DNA of 64,000 nucleotides from Vibrio salinus. Lineage in GTDB: Bacteria > Pseudomonadota > Gammaproteobacteria > Enterobacterales > Vibrionaceae. Positions within the stretch are counted from its first letter, which is position 1, and every line of letters starts with the position of its first letter. The translations under genes and the position numbers were made by a program. Under the pieces are notes generated by a model. It was given only the letters and a program-made list of their open reading frames with translations, did no database searches and was not told where the DNA came from. This document shows, piece after piece, positions 16,562-25,715 of the stretch. The stretch lies in assembly GCF_021272385.1 (NCBI RefSeq), contig NZ_JAJSDZ010000009.1, forward strand, positions 806,001 to 870,000. The letters are read 5' to 3'.

Positions 16562-18049
16562 ATGGATAATCAATCTTGGCACGAGTTTGCAGAACAGCTC
16601 ACCTATTCAACGCAGGCGTTTATTAACGGAACTTTAACAAATTCAGCTGAAGGACGAACTTTTTCCTGTATCAATCCGGCAAATGGCGAGTCACTTGGTG
16701 ATGTTGCTCGGTGCGGTGAAGCGGATGTGGAATTAGCGGTAACGGCTGCCAGACAGGCTTTTAACAGTGGTTGTTGGTCTGAGCTTGCCCCGTCTGAAAG
16801 AAAAAAGAGCCTACAGAAATTTGCACAGCTAATTGAGGCTAATATTGAAAAACTGGCGTTGTTAGAGTCAATGGATGCAGGAAAACCCATTTCAGATGCT
16901 ATGGGTTATGATGCTCCGGCTACTGCCCGGTGTATAGCGTGGAATGCTGAAGCGATTGATAAAATTTATGATGAAGTTGCTCCGACATCTAGCGATGCTT
17001 TGGCTTTAGTGACTCGTGAGCCGGTTGGTGTTGTTGCAGCGATCGTTCCCTGGAATTTCCCGTCAGTGATGGCTTCCTGGAAGCTGGGTCCTGCGCTGGC
17101 CGCAGGAAACAGCGTCATTGTTAAGCCTTCGGAAAAAAGTCCGCTGTCGGCAATTTATCTTGCTGAACTGGCGTTTGAAGCCGGGATTCCGGCCGGTGTC
17201 TTTCAGGTACTGCCCGGATTCGGGAATGAAGCGGGGCAGGCACTTGCTCTTCATAATGATGTTGACTGTATTACATTTACTGGTTCAACGGCGGTTGGGA
17301 AAAAATTAGTCACATTTGCTGGTGAGTCCAACCTTAAACGTACTTTTATGGAGTGTGGTGGTAAGAGCCCTCATATTATTTTCGATGATGTTAAAGACAT
17401 TGATAAAGCAGTAGCAACAGCAGTTTCTGCTATTTGCTACAACCAAGGTGAGGTATGTACTGCAGGGTCCCGGTTACTGGTTCATCGATCTATTTATGAT
17501 GATGTTGTGAGTAAATTGAAAGACGGTGTAAAAAACTGGCAGCCAAAGAATCCGCTAACCATTGATAGCTCGATGGGAGCGATTATTGATGAGCAACAAT
17601 TATCCAAAATTCTGAGTTATATCGATATTGGAGTTAAAGAAGGCGCAACGCTTGTTTGCGGTGGTAAACAGGTATTGCAGGAAACCGGGGGCTTTTTTGT
17701 TGAACCGACGATCTTTACGAATGTAACGCCTGCGATGAGAATTTCCCGTGAAGAAATATTCGGTCCGGTGCTGTCAGTGATTCCATTTGATACGGTAGAT
17801 GAGGCTCTTGAGATTGCAAATGACAGTGAATATGGGTTGGCAGCAGGATTGTGGACAAGCGATATTACTAAAGCGGTTCGCTGTTCCCGGGCATTAAGAG
17901 CCGGGACCGTATTTGTAAATAACTGGGATGGCGGCGATATGACGATGCCTTTTGGAGGCTATAAGCAGAGTGGTAATGGGCGGGACAAGTCTCTACATGC
18001 CATTGAAAAATATACAGAGTTAAAATCAACCTGGATTGAATTAGATTAA
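16562..18049 (+). CDS. puuC: Gamma-glutamyl-gamma-aminobutyraldehyde dehydrogenase PuuC
   Basis: PuuC oxidises gamma-glutamyl-gamma-aminobutyraldehyde to gamma-glutamyl-GABA using NAD(P)+, the third step of the Puu putrescine pathway. The 495-aa aldehyde dehydrogenase has the nucleotide segment VAAIVPWNFP, the catalytic Glu in MECGGKSP and catalytic Cys299 in NQGEVCTAGSR. Its end, FGGYKQSGNGRDKSLHA, is very close to E. coli PuuC. It starts at ATG 16562 after AAGGAATATT. It is a single transcription unit about 80 bp from the convergent puuR and is closed by a terminator. A candidate PuuR box lies upstream. Confidence 0.95.
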   Translation: MDNQSWHEFAEQLTYSTQAFINGTLTNSAEGRTFSCINPANGESLGDVARCGEADVELAVTAARQAFNSGCWSELAPSERKKSLQKFAQLIEANIEKLALLESMDAGKPISDAMGYDAPATARCIAWNAEAIDKIYDEVAPTSSDALALVTREPVGVVAAIVPWNFPSVMASWKLGPALAAGNSVIVKPSEKSPLSAIYLAELAFEAGIPAGVFQVLPGFGNEAGQALALHNDVDCITFTGSTAVGKKLVTFAGESNLKRTFMECGGKSPHIIFDDVKDIDKAVATAVSAICYNQGEVCTAGSRLLVHRSIYDDVVSKLKDGVKNWQPKNPLTIDSSMGAIIDEQQLSKILSYIDIGVKEGATLVCGGKQVLQETGGFFVEPTIFTNVTPAMRISREEIFGPVLSVIPFDTVDEALEIANDSEYGLAAGLWTSDITKAVRCSRALRAGTVFVNNWDGGDMTMPFGGYKQSGNGRDKSLHAIEKYTELKSTWIELD

Positions 18050-18067
18050 ACAGGTTGGTGAACAGAA

Positions 18068-18098
18068 AATGGGCCCCGGGATGTGAGGCTCATTTTTT
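18068..18098 (+). terminator. Intrinsic terminator of puuC, possibly bidirectional
   Basis: AATGGGCC/GGCTCATT (18068-18075 with 18087-18094) forms an 8-bp stem with one G-U pair and a run of six T. On the minus strand the stem is followed by four T only, so termination of puuR from the other side is less sure. Confidence 0.82.
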
Positions 18099-18122
18099 AT
18101 GTTCAGAAATCGCAAAGGGAGA

Positions 18123-18665
18123 TTAAAACGTGCTGGGAGTTGCTGCACTGATCAGTTCACATTCTATCTTGCCTTTGTTACGAAACCGGTGTGGTTTCCT
18201 GGTTTCAAAATAATACGAATCTCCGGCTTTTAATGTTTTGCTTTGATTGCCGATAATAATTTCAATCTCGCCCCGCAGAACGATGCCACTTTCTTCACCG
18301 TCATGTTTCATAAAATCAGTGCCGGTGTCGGCTCCGGGTGGGTATATTTCACGCATCATCGTGAGTTTCCGGTTAGCCCGCTGACTTCCGACAAGCATCA
18401 TACGAATTTCACCATCACCCAAATCAACCAGTTCTTCGGCGTTGTAAAAGATTTTTTCCTGTTCTTCTATATCCATAGTGAAAAATTCCCCCATAGATAC
18501 GGACATTGCGTCCAGAACCTTTTTGAGTGAGCCGACTGACGGATTCACCTGATTCTTCTCAATCTGAGAGATCATGGAGTTGGTAACCCCACTCAATTTC
18601 GCTAGTTCTCTTTGCGAAACTCCTTTCATTATACGAATGGCTTTTAACTGGCTACCGACATCCAT
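18123..18665 (-). CDS. puuR: Transcriptional repressor PuuR (HTH-cupin)
   Basis: PuuR represses putrescine-utilisation genes and releases DNA when putrescine is present. The protein has an N-terminal XRE-type helix-turn-helix (LKAIRIMKGVSQRELAKLSG and SMISQIEKNQVNPS) and a C-terminal cupin domain (HDGEESGIVLRGEIEIIIG and FETRKPHRFRNKG). I start it at ATG 18665, which has GGAGA six nt upstream, giving 180 aa close to the E. coli 185. The frame is open further to 18728, but that part overlaps potI and is foreign to the family. It lies 13 nt after potI and is probably the last gene of the spuB-spuC-pot operon. Confidence 0.93.
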   Translation of the reverse strand: MDVGSQLKAIRIMKGVSQRELAKLSGVTNSMISQIEKNQVNPSVGSLKKVLDAMSVSMGEFFTMDIEEQEKIFYNAEELVDLGDGEIRMMLVGSQRANRKLTMMREIYPPGADTGTDFMKHDGEESGIVLRGEIEIIIGNQSKTLKAGDSYYFETRKPHRFRNKGKIECELISAATPSTF

Positions 18666-18678
18666 AAACTTCTCCAAA

Positions 18679-19518
18679 CTAGGTAATAGAACGCATTTCC
18701 TTTCGTCGTTTTTTTTCTGCTCTTGCAATTAGCCACCAGGCTAAGAAGGTAGCACATGATACTATAAGAATCATAAGTGTAGCCAGTGCATTAATTTTAG
18801 GGCTGACCCCCAAACGAACACTGGAGAACACGACAATAGGCAAAGTTGTTGCGCTTGGACCGGATACAAAACTTGATATAACAAGGTCATCTAACGACAG
18901 CGTAAATGCCAGCAACCACCCGGCGAACAGGGCAGGGACGATAGTTGGGATGGTAATTTGAAAAAAAACTTTCCATGGTGGAGCACCTAAGTCCAATGCC
19001 GCTTCTTCTATTGACTGATCGAGTTCCTGTAGCCGGGAACTGACCACTACAGTGACATAAGCGGTACAGAATGTGACATGCGCGATCCAGATTGTTATCA
19101 TCCCCCGGTGTGCGAAGAGGTCAAAATATTGTCCCAGTGAAATGAACAAAAGTAATAATGATAAGCCGGTTATGACATCCGGCATAACTAAGGGGGCGGT
19201 GATCATAAAGGCAAAGCCGGTCTCACCTTTAAATTTCCCAAATCGTTGAAGAACAAAAGCGGCAATTGTGCCAAGGACAACAGCAGCAGAAGCGGCCAAT
19301 ACGCCGATCATCAGGCTGAGTTTTAAGCCACCGATAAGCTGACTGTCCTGAAACAGTGCTCCGTACCATTTCGTGGAAAATCCGGCCCACACAGTAACCA
19401 GCCTGCTTTCATTAAATGAATAAGCAATAAGAACCACGATAGGAATATAGAGGAAGGAAAATACTAATCCCAGCATTAGCCATTTCCATTTATTGTTATA
19501 AACAGGAATTGCATTCAT
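18679..19518 (-). CDS. potI: Putrescine/spermidine ABC transporter permease PotI
   Basis: PotI is the second membrane subunit of a putrescine-type ABC importer. The protein has six predicted membrane segments and the permease signature EEAALDLGAPPWKVFFQITIPTIVPALFAG. I start it at ATG 19518, which shares one base with the potH stop (TGATG) and has GGAG upstream, giving 279 aa. The longer frame to 19560 runs into potH. E. coli PotI is 281 aa. Order is potF-potG-potH-potI-puuR. Confidence 0.95.
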   Translation of the reverse strand: MNAIPVYNNKWKWLMLGLVFSFLYIPIVVLIAYSFNESRLVTVWAGFSTKWYGALFQDSQLIGGLKLSLMIGVLAASAAVVLGTIAAFVLQRFGKFKGETGFAFMITAPLVMPDVITGLSLLLLFISLGQYFDLFAHRGMITIWIAHVTFCTAYVTVVVSSRLQELDQSIEEAALDLGAPPWKVFFQITIPTIVPALFAGWLLAFTLSLDDLVISSFVSGPSATTLPIVVFSSVRLGVSPKINALATLMILIVSCATFLAWWLIARAEKKRRKEMRSIT

Positions 19519-20423
19519 CAGGCATTCTCCAGTTCTCGTTTCTGATAGCGATGGAACCATAGGATAGGTACCATCAGTATAAGCAGCATGATAATGGCAA
19601 CCGCAGAAGCGACCGGCCAGTCCCGGTTGTTAAAGAACTCTTGCCACAGTACCCGTCCGATCAAAATTGAATCCGGCCCTCCGAGTAGTTCCGGAATAAC
19701 AAATTCACCTACGGCCGGAATAAAGACCAGCATCGAACCGGCAATAATGCCTGACTTCGTGAGTGGGATAAGTACCTGAAACAGCACTTTTACTGGTTTG
19801 GCACCTAAGTCAAAAGCAGCCTCTACCAGTGAATAATCGACTTTCATCAATGCGGTGTAGATGGGCAATACCATGAAAGGTAAATAGGTATAAACAATGC
19901 CGATGTAGACAGCTAAATCAGTGTGAAGGATTTTTAACGGTTCGTGGATTAATCCGATATTCATCAGCAGGTTATTCAGCAGTCCGTTATTTTTTAGCAG
20001 GCCTATTAATGCGTAAACCCGAATAAGGAAACTGGTCCATGATGGTAAAATAATTAGCATTAACAGGACATTACGGGTGGATGACTTTGAATGGACAATC
20101 GCCCAGGCTGTTGGGAAACCGATTAATAAACACAGAAATGTGGAGATTAAGGCAATTTTAATGGATAGAAGATATGAGGATGCGTATAAATCATCCTGTA
20201 CTAAATAGAGATAATTGCCAATATTCAGAAAGACCTGTAGCTGATCGTTCAGATAGCTGAACAAATTGGAATAGGGTGGAATGGATAGTTGTGCCTCAGT
20301 CAGACTTATTTTAAAGACAAAGATAAATGGCAGCAAAAAGAACAGTAATAACCAGGTATAAGGAACGCCGACAACAGTATAACGGGCAAAGGGTATCGCT
20401 TTCATTCGATTAATAATATTCAT
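19518..20423 (-). CDS. potH: Putrescine/spermidine ABC transporter permease PotH
   Basis: PotH is the first membrane subunit of the same importer. The 301-aa protein has about six membrane segments, starting with YTWLLLFFLLPFIFVFKISL, and the EAA-loop signature VEAAFDLGAKPVKVLFQVLIPLT. It begins inside the end of potG with a 4-nt overlap and ends on the first base of the potI start. It belongs to a coupled potGHI set. Confidence 0.95.
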   Translation of the reverse strand: MNIINRMKAIPFARYTVVGVPYTWLLLFFLLPFIFVFKISLTEAQLSIPPYSNLFSYLNDQLQVFLNIGNYLYLVQDDLYASSYLLSIKIALISTFLCLLIGFPTAWAIVHSKSSTRNVLLMLIILPSWTSFLIRVYALIGLLKNNGLLNNLLMNIGLIHEPLKILHTDLAVYIGIVYTYLPFMVLPIYTALMKVDYSLVEAAFDLGAKPVKVLFQVLIPLTKSGIIAGSMLVFIPAVGEFVIPELLGGPDSILIGRVLWQEFFNNRDWPVASAVAIIMLLILMVPILWFHRYQKRELENA

Positions 20424-21577
20424 ATTGTTAATACTACCCCGCTTTCCATTTCCCAGTAGAGACTGATTGGATCATTCCATGTCGGCATTTGTGTATTAAC
20501 ACGATTAACATTCTGTACAGTTGCTGTGACTAACTTACCACCTGGCAGACGAACGTGATAGATAGACTGACTCCCCAGATAGGCGATATCTTCTACGATT
20601 CCGGAGCAGGTATTCCCCTGACTGAGGGATTCGCTGCACAGGTACATTTTTTCCGGGCGAACGGCAACCATCAGTTGTGTTCCCGGGGTTGCGGAGATGC
20701 CATGATTCAGGATGATTGGCTTTTCCAGGTCGTTACAGATAATTTCTGCCCGGTCGCTGCGTACGAAATCTAAGGTACCTTCAAAAATGTTAACTGAGCC
20801 AATGAATTCAGCACTGAAGCGAGAGTTTGGTGATTCGTAAATGGATTCCGGAGCGCCAATTTGGACAAATTGTCCCTTATTCATAATGGCAATGCGGTTA
20901 GCCATTGTCATGGCTTCTTCCTGATCGTGAGTTACCATGACACATGTCACCCCCACACGTTCAAGGATATCAACAATTTCCAACTGCATTTTTTCACGCA
21001 GGTTCTTATCTAATGCGCCCATCGGCTCATCGAGTAATAATAATTTGGGTTTTTTCGCCAGACTTCTGGCCAAAGCTACCCGTTGCCGTTGCCCGCCTGA
21101 CAGCTGATGCGGTTTCCGGTTTGCGTACTCACTCATGTGAACGAGTTTAAGGAGTTCTTCAACAGTGCTGTGAATTTCTTTTTTAGGAATTCCATCCTGC
21201 TTCAGACCAAACGCAATGTTATTAAATACAGTCATGTGTGGAAAAAGCGCATACGACTGAAACATCATATTGACCGGCCGTTTATAGGGTGGAATTTTGG
21301 AAAGATCTTCGCCATCAAGGATAATTTGTCCTTCGGTTGGCGGTTCAAAGCCAGCAAGCATTCTCAGGAGAGTGGATTTACCACAACCGGATGCACCCAG
21401 CAAAGCGAAAATTTCACCCTGATTGATTTTCAGATCAATTTTGTCTACGGCTGCCTGTCCGTCAAATTCTTTTGTTAGCCCTTTAATTTCCAGTAATACT
21501 TTTTTTTCAGGCTTAGGGGCCAAATGGAGAGCCAGTTCACTCTCGATTGGTTCTGATTCTACAGCTAACACAGTCAT
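20420..21577 (-). CDS. potG: Putrescine/spermidine ABC transporter ATPase PotG
   Basis: This is the ATP-hydrolysing subunit of the importer. The 385-aa protein has Walker A (GASGCGKST), signature LSGGQRQRVALARSLA, Walker B (LLLLDEPMGALD) and a switch His (VMVTHDQEEA). A C-terminal TOBE-type domain follows (VAVRPEKMYL). It overlaps potH by 4 nt, and its start has AAGGAG upstream. This subunit is called SpuF in Pseudomonas. Confidence 0.95.
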   Translation of the reverse strand: MTVLAVESEPIESELALHLAPKPEKKVLLEIKGLTKEFDGQAAVDKIDLKINQGEIFALLGASGCGKSTLLRMLAGFEPPTEGQIILDGEDLSKIPPYKRPVNMMFQSYALFPHMTVFNNIAFGLKQDGIPKKEIHSTVEELLKLVHMSEYANRKPHQLSGGQRQRVALARSLAKKPKLLLLDEPMGALDKNLREKMQLEIVDILERVGVTCVMVTHDQEEAMTMANRIAIMNKGQFVQIGAPESIYESPNSRFSAEFIGSVNIFEGTLDFVRSDRAEIICNDLEKPIILNHGISATPGTQLMVAVRPEKMYLCSESLSQGNTCSGIVEDIAYLGSQSIYHVRLPGGKLVTATVQNVNRVNTQMPTWNDPISLYWEMESGVVLTI

Positions 21578-21637
21578 AACAACTCCTTGTTTGCGTAATC
21601 TGTCTGTCCCCAGACTTGCTGGGGACGGTTTCCATGA

Positions 21638-22741
21638 TTAGTTTTTAACGAAGTCAGTCCATGTACGGGTCAGGACACGTGTAACTTTCATCGGTAGCAT
21701 CTTGCTTGAGTACAGTTTTTTCTGAACTTCCGGTGTCGGGAAGATACTTGGGTCGTTCAGTATTTCTTTATCCACGAATTTGCGTGATGGAATGTTTGGA
21801 TTGGAATACCAGACATAGTTTGTAATATCCGCAATAATTTTTGGTCGTAAGATAAAGTTAATAAACTTCAGTGCGTTTTCCGGGTGTTTTGCATCCTTTG
21901 GAATTGCCATTAAATCGAACCAGGCTAACGCGCCTTCATTAGGTATTGAGTATGCAATTTCAACGCCATTTTTTGCTTCCGAAGCCCGATCGGCTGCCTG
22001 CATGACATCACCTGACCATCCGATAACCGCACAGATATCACCGTTAGCTAAATCATTGATATACTGAGATGAATGGAAATATGAAATGTAAGGGCGAATT
22101 TTTTTCAGCATTGCCAATGCGGCTTTATAATCTGCCGGATTGGTTGAGTTTGGATCTTTCCCGATGTAATTTAGTGCAGAGGCCATGATTTCGGTTGGTG
22201 CATTCAGAAATGCGACACCACAGCTACTCAGTTTTTTCATGTATTTGGGCTGAAATACCAAATCCCAACTATTTACCGGTGCATCATCACCAAGCAACTC
22301 TTTGACTTTTTTAACGTTATAACCAATTCCTGTTGTACCCCACAGATATGGCACCGCATATTTATTTCCCGGATCTACAGAATCCGAAAGCATTTTCATA
22401 AGTTGTGGATCTAGGTTTTTATAGTTAGTCAGCTTACTTTTATCCAGAGGCATAAATGCCCCTGCTTTTGCCTGACGTCCGAGGAAGTCATTGGATGGAA
22501 CAACCAGATCAAAGCCGGTATTACCGGATAAAATTTTTGCCTCCAATACTTCATTTGAATCGAAAACGTCATAGACAACTTTGATGCCGGTTTCTTTTTC
22601 AAATTTACTGATGGTATCTTCGGCAATATAGTCTGACCAGTTGTAAATGTTCAGAGCTTTTTCTTCTTCAGCATGAACAACTGAGACAACTGAGGCTGCC
22701 ATGAGTCCAACCAGAGCCGTTTTTTTGAGTTTGTTAAACAT
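21638..22741 (-). CDS. potF: Periplasmic putrescine-binding protein PotF/SpuD
   Basis: This substrate-binding protein feeds the PotGHI importer from the periplasm. It has a signal peptide (MFNKLKKTALVGLMAASVV and cleavage after VHA), then NIYNWSDYIAEDTISKFEKETGIKVVYDVFDSNE, which is typical of PotF. The start at ATG 22741 has TTGGAGA upstream; an in-frame TTG at 22753 is inside that ribosome-binding site. It has 367 aa, near the 370 of E. coli PotF. About 60 bp separate it from potG. Confidence 0.95.
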   Translation of the reverse strand: MFNKLKKTALVGLMAASVVSVVHAEEEKALNIYNWSDYIAEDTISKFEKETGIKVVYDVFDSNEVLEAKILSGNTGFDLVVPSNDFLGRQAKAGAFMPLDKSKLTNYKNLDPQLMKMLSDSVDPGNKYAVPYLWGTTGIGYNVKKVKELLGDDAPVNSWDLVFQPKYMKKLSSCGVAFLNAPTEIMASALNYIGKDPNSTNPADYKAALAMLKKIRPYISYFHSSQYINDLANGDICAVIGWSGDVMQAADRASEAKNGVEIAYSIPNEGALAWFDLMAIPKDAKHPENALKFINFILRPKIIADITNYVWYSNPNIPSRKFVDKEILNDPSIFPTPEVQKKLYSSKMLPMKVTRVLTRTWTDFVKN

Positions 22742-22781
22742 ATTATTCTCCAATCCATGGGGTTGATATGTTTGACAAGAC

Positions 22782-24125
22782 TTATAAGTTAGTCAGGGTC
22801 TTGTCGAGTGCCAGTTTTGCCCGTTCAACGAGCAAATCGATTTCATCTTTGGTGATGATCAGTGGAGGAGAAACTATCATTGTGTCTCCCACTGCACGCA
22901 TGATTAATCCATTTTCAATGCAGTGTTCCCGGCATTGCATTCCTACTTCCAAATTTTTGTCGTAGCGCTCTCCGGAGGTTTTATCGCGAACGATCTCTAT
23001 TGCACCGACCATTCCTTTTGATCTCGCTTCTGCAACAAGCGGATGTTGTTCCAGTTCTTTCCATTTATCGGCAAAATAAGGAACGATGGATTCTTTTAGT
23101 TTTGGAATAATGTTACGGGCTTTCATTTCTTCAATGTTGGCAATAGCAACTGCGCAGGCTGCCGGATGTCCTGAGTAGGTAAATCCATGAGCAAATTCCG
23201 AATCAGCGGCATTGAGGACTTCAGCGATATTATCGCGAACCATTACTCCTCCAAGAGGAAGGTATCCGGATGTAATCCCTTTTGCCATACAAAGAAGATC
23301 GGGACGAATATTGTAAGTTTCGCTTGCAAACCACTCACCAGTTCGCCCGAAGCCACAGATAACCTCGTCGGCAATTAACAAAATTTCATATTTGTCACAA
23401 ATTCGTTGGATTTCCGGCCAGTAAGATTCGGGTGGAATAATCACGCCACCCGCGCCCTGAATCGGTTCTGCAATAAATGCGGCGACATTGTCTTCACCTA
23501 ATTCCAGAATTTTTTCTTCCAGCTGACGTGCCCGTTCTAAACCAAATGCTTCAATGTCATCCCCTTCACATTCACCAAAAGCGTAGGGTTGGTCGATGTG
23601 CACAATATCAGGAATAACACATCCTGTTTGTTTGTGCATGTACTCCATGCCACCCAGGCTTGCACCGGCAATCGTACTGCCGTGGTAAGCGTTTTTACGG
23701 GCAATGATGGTTTTTTTATTGTTTTTACCAAGGTTGGTCCAATAGTAGCGAACCATGCGGATAACTGTGTCGTTGCACTCAGAACCGGAACCGGTGAAAA
23801 AAACGTGATTCATTCCATCAGGAGTAACCTCCGACAACAGTTTGGCCAGTTTAGCCGCTGGTGGATGTGATGTCTGAAAAAACAGATTGTAGTAGGGAAG
23901 TTTGCCGAGCTGCTCTGTTGCAGCATCAATTAAAGGCTGACAACTGTAGCCTAAATTAACACACCAAAGCCCGGACATTGCGTCAAGGATCTCATGACCA
24001 TTTTCATCATAGATATAGATGCCTTCCGCTTTTTCGATAATACGTGAGCCTTTTGTATTTAAATTATGATAGTTACTGAATGGGTGGAAGCAGTGTTCCG
24101 CATCATATTGAACTAATTCAGACAT
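22782..24125 (-). CDS. spuC: Polyamine (putrescine)-pyruvate aminotransferase, SpuC-like
   Basis: This PLP enzyme of class III aminotransferases moves the amino group of putrescine to pyruvate, forming 4-aminobutanal. It agrees strongly with Pseudomonas SpuC along its length (ILDAMSGLWCVNLGY, YYNLFFQTSHPP, PDGMNHVFFTGSGSE, HGFTYSGHPAACAVA, MIVSPPLIIT). The PLP Lys is in LCMAKGITSGYLP. The start is ATG 24125, with AAGGA seven nt upstream; the ATG six codons before lacks one. It follows spuB by 33 nt and precedes potF by 40 nt, the Pseudomonas spuBCD order. Confidence 0.92.
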   Translation of the reverse strand: MSELVQYDAEHCFHPFSNYHNLNTKGSRIIEKAEGIYIYDENGHEILDAMSGLWCVNLGYSCQPLIDAATEQLGKLPYYNLFFQTSHPPAAKLAKLLSEVTPDGMNHVFFTGSGSECNDTVIRMVRYYWTNLGKNNKKTIIARKNAYHGSTIAGASLGGMEYMHKQTGCVIPDIVHIDQPYAFGECEGDDIEAFGLERARQLEEKILELGEDNVAAFIAEPIQGAGGVIIPPESYWPEIQRICDKYEILLIADEVICGFGRTGEWFASETYNIRPDLLCMAKGITSGYLPLGGVMVRDNIAEVLNAADSEFAHGFTYSGHPAACAVAIANIEEMKARNIIPKLKESIVPYFADKWKELEQHPLVAEARSKGMVGAIEIVRDKTSGERYDKNLEVGMQCREHCIENGLIMRAVGDTMIVSPPLIITKDEIDLLVERAKLALDKTLTNL

Positions 24126-24158
24126 TTGAAAATCCTTTTTCATTTACATCAAAGTTGG

Positions 24159-25499
24159 TTAAACATTAAGTAACAGGAACTCTCGTTCCCAGGAACTGAT
24201 GACCTGGAAGAACGTTTGATGTTCTTTACGTTTGATTGCGATATAGGCCGCAACGAAACGTTCACCTAAAACTTCTTTTAATTCATCGCAGTTGTCTAAC
24301 AACGTCAGTGCTTCCTCTAATGTGTGTGGCAGCGTGTATGGGTGCTGACTGGTATCATCAGTAGAGATGGATGTCGGCTTGATTTTGTTTTTAAGGCCTA
24401 GATACCCAGAGGCCAGGCTCAGAGCCATTGCCAGATAAGGATTGGCGTCAGCGCCAACGTAACGGTTTTCAACCCGTCTGGAATTTTTGCCGGATACCGG
24501 AATTCTTAAGCCAACAGTACGGTTATCTTCTCCCCATTCAAGGTTTGTCGGAGCGCAGTCTCCAAATATCAACCTGCGGTAAGAATTGACGTTTGGGGCA
24601 AAGAATGAGATAGCAGCCGGGGTGTATTTCTGCATGCCTCCGATGAAGTGCATAAAGAAATCACTGTTTGAGCCGTCCTCGTTACTGAACAGATTTTTTC
24701 CGTCTATGTCCAGAACGTTCTGATGGATATGCATGGCACTGCCTGGTTCCTGCTCCATTGGTTTTGCCATAAAAGTGGCATATACATCGTGTCTCAGAGC
24801 GGCTTCCCGTACGGTTCTTTTAAACAAAAAAACCTGATCAGCACTTTCCAGCGCGTCACCATGGTCAAAGTTGATTTCCATCTGAGCGGCACCCGATTCA
24901 TGGATAAGCGTATCAACATCTAATTTTTGAATTTCGCAGAAGTCGTACATTTCTTCGAACAAGGGGTCAAATTCGTTTACAGCATCAATACTGAAAGATT
25001 GACGGGCGGTTTCAGGCCGTCCGTTACGTCCGATTGGTGGTTGCAGCGGATAATCCCAATCGAGATTTTTCTGGACTAAGAAGAATTCCAGTTCAGGAGC
25101 AACAACCGGAGTCCAGCCTTCTTTCTCATAAAGCTTTAATACTCTTCTTAATACGCTTCGGGGTGCAATATCGGCGGGTTCGCCTTCAGAGTCAAAGCAG
25201 TCATGAATGATTTGGGCGGTGGGTTCTTTTGCCCAGGGGACAAACCGGATGGTATTAAGGTCAGGTTGCAGCTGCATGTCACGTTCAGTCAGGTCAACCA
25301 TACTGTCATCATCAGGCCATTCTCCGGTCACAGTCTGAAAAAACAGACTTTCAGGAAGACGCATCCCCTGATCGTGAATGTACTTATGTGCCGGAATGAT
25401 TTTTCCTCTGGCGTTACCTGTTATATCTGGAACTAAACATTCAACTTCGGTAATTCGGTTTTCATTAAACCAAGATTTGATGATATCCATATCAGTCAC
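24159..25499 (-). CDS. spuB: Glutamate-polyamine ligase, SpuB-like (glutamine synthetase family)
   Basis: This is a glutamine-synthetase-fold protein that should join glutamate to a polyamine amino group using ATP. It matches Pseudomonas SpuB from ITEVECLVPDITGNARGKI and GMRLPESLFFQTVTG to the end (VISSWEREFLLL). Glutamine-synthetase features are visible: PELEFFLV, AMHIHQNV, FAPNVNSYRR and NRLPGADANPYLA-type text (RYVGADANPYLAMALS). The start is GTG 25499 or ATG three codons later; neither has a good ribosome-binding site. It opens the minus-strand operon and is divergent from a second ligase. Confidence 0.9.
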   Translation of the reverse strand: MTDMDIIKSWFNENRITEVECLVPDITGNARGKIIPAHKYIHDQGMRLPESLFFQTVTGEWPDDDSMVDLTERDMQLQPDLNTIRFVPWAKEPTAQIIHDCFDSEGEPADIAPRSVLRRVLKLYEKEGWTPVVAPELEFFLVQKNLDWDYPLQPPIGRNGRPETARQSFSIDAVNEFDPLFEEMYDFCEIQKLDVDTLIHESGAAQMEINFDHGDALESADQVFLFKRTVREAALRHDVYATFMAKPMEQEPGSAMHIHQNVLDIDGKNLFSNEDGSNSDFFMHFIGGMQKYTPAAISFFAPNVNSYRRLIFGDCAPTNLEWGEDNRTVGLRIPVSGKNSRRVENRYVGADANPYLAMALSLASGYLGLKNKIKPTSISTDDTSQHPYTLPHTLEEALTLLDNCDELKEVLGERFVAAYIAIKRKEHQTFFQVISSWEREFLLLNV

Positions 25500-25623
25500 T
25501 GTCCATGTTTAACTGTAAAGTTTTTTGAAACATTTATGTAACAACTTAAATCCTAGAATTGCCGAAAAATTGGTCGCTTGTCAATTGCTTTGTTAATTAT
25601 TTTTATAAAAAATAACTTTTTTA

Positions 25624-25636
25624 TGTTCAATGTAAA
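25624..25636 (+). promoter_or_regulatory. Weaker PuuR-box-like site between spuB and puuA
   Basis: The plus-strand TGTTCAATGTAAA is the reverse of a site matching 9 of 13 positions in the remembered E. coli PuuR box, including the TGTTCA end. It lies 24 bp from the stronger copy. It may be chance in AT-rich DNA. Confidence 0.25.
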
Positions 25637-25647
25637 TGATGTGTTGC

Positions 25648-25660
25648 AATATATTTAACA
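25648..25660 (-). promoter_or_regulatory. Candidate PuuR box in the spuB-puuA divergent region
   Basis: The plus strand reads AATATATTTAACA, which agrees with the last 13 bases of the remembered E. coli PuuR box at 11 positions. It lies about 55 bp before the puuA start and about 150 bp before spuB. It shares an exact 12-mer with the site upstream of puuC. Confidence 0.5.
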
Positions 25661-25715
25661 TTGTGTTTATTTAGAAATGGTCTGTTTTTTGAGCTGCATG
25701 AAAAGGATATCGAAA

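Noticed and set aside
18666..18728. Upstream extension of puuR
   Set aside because: It overlaps the end of potI; ATG 18665 has its own ribosome-binding site and the family's start.
25597..25615. AT palindrome TTATTTTT-ATA-AAAAATAA as an operator
   Set aside because: It is only A and T in AT-rich DNA, so symmetry is easily by chance.
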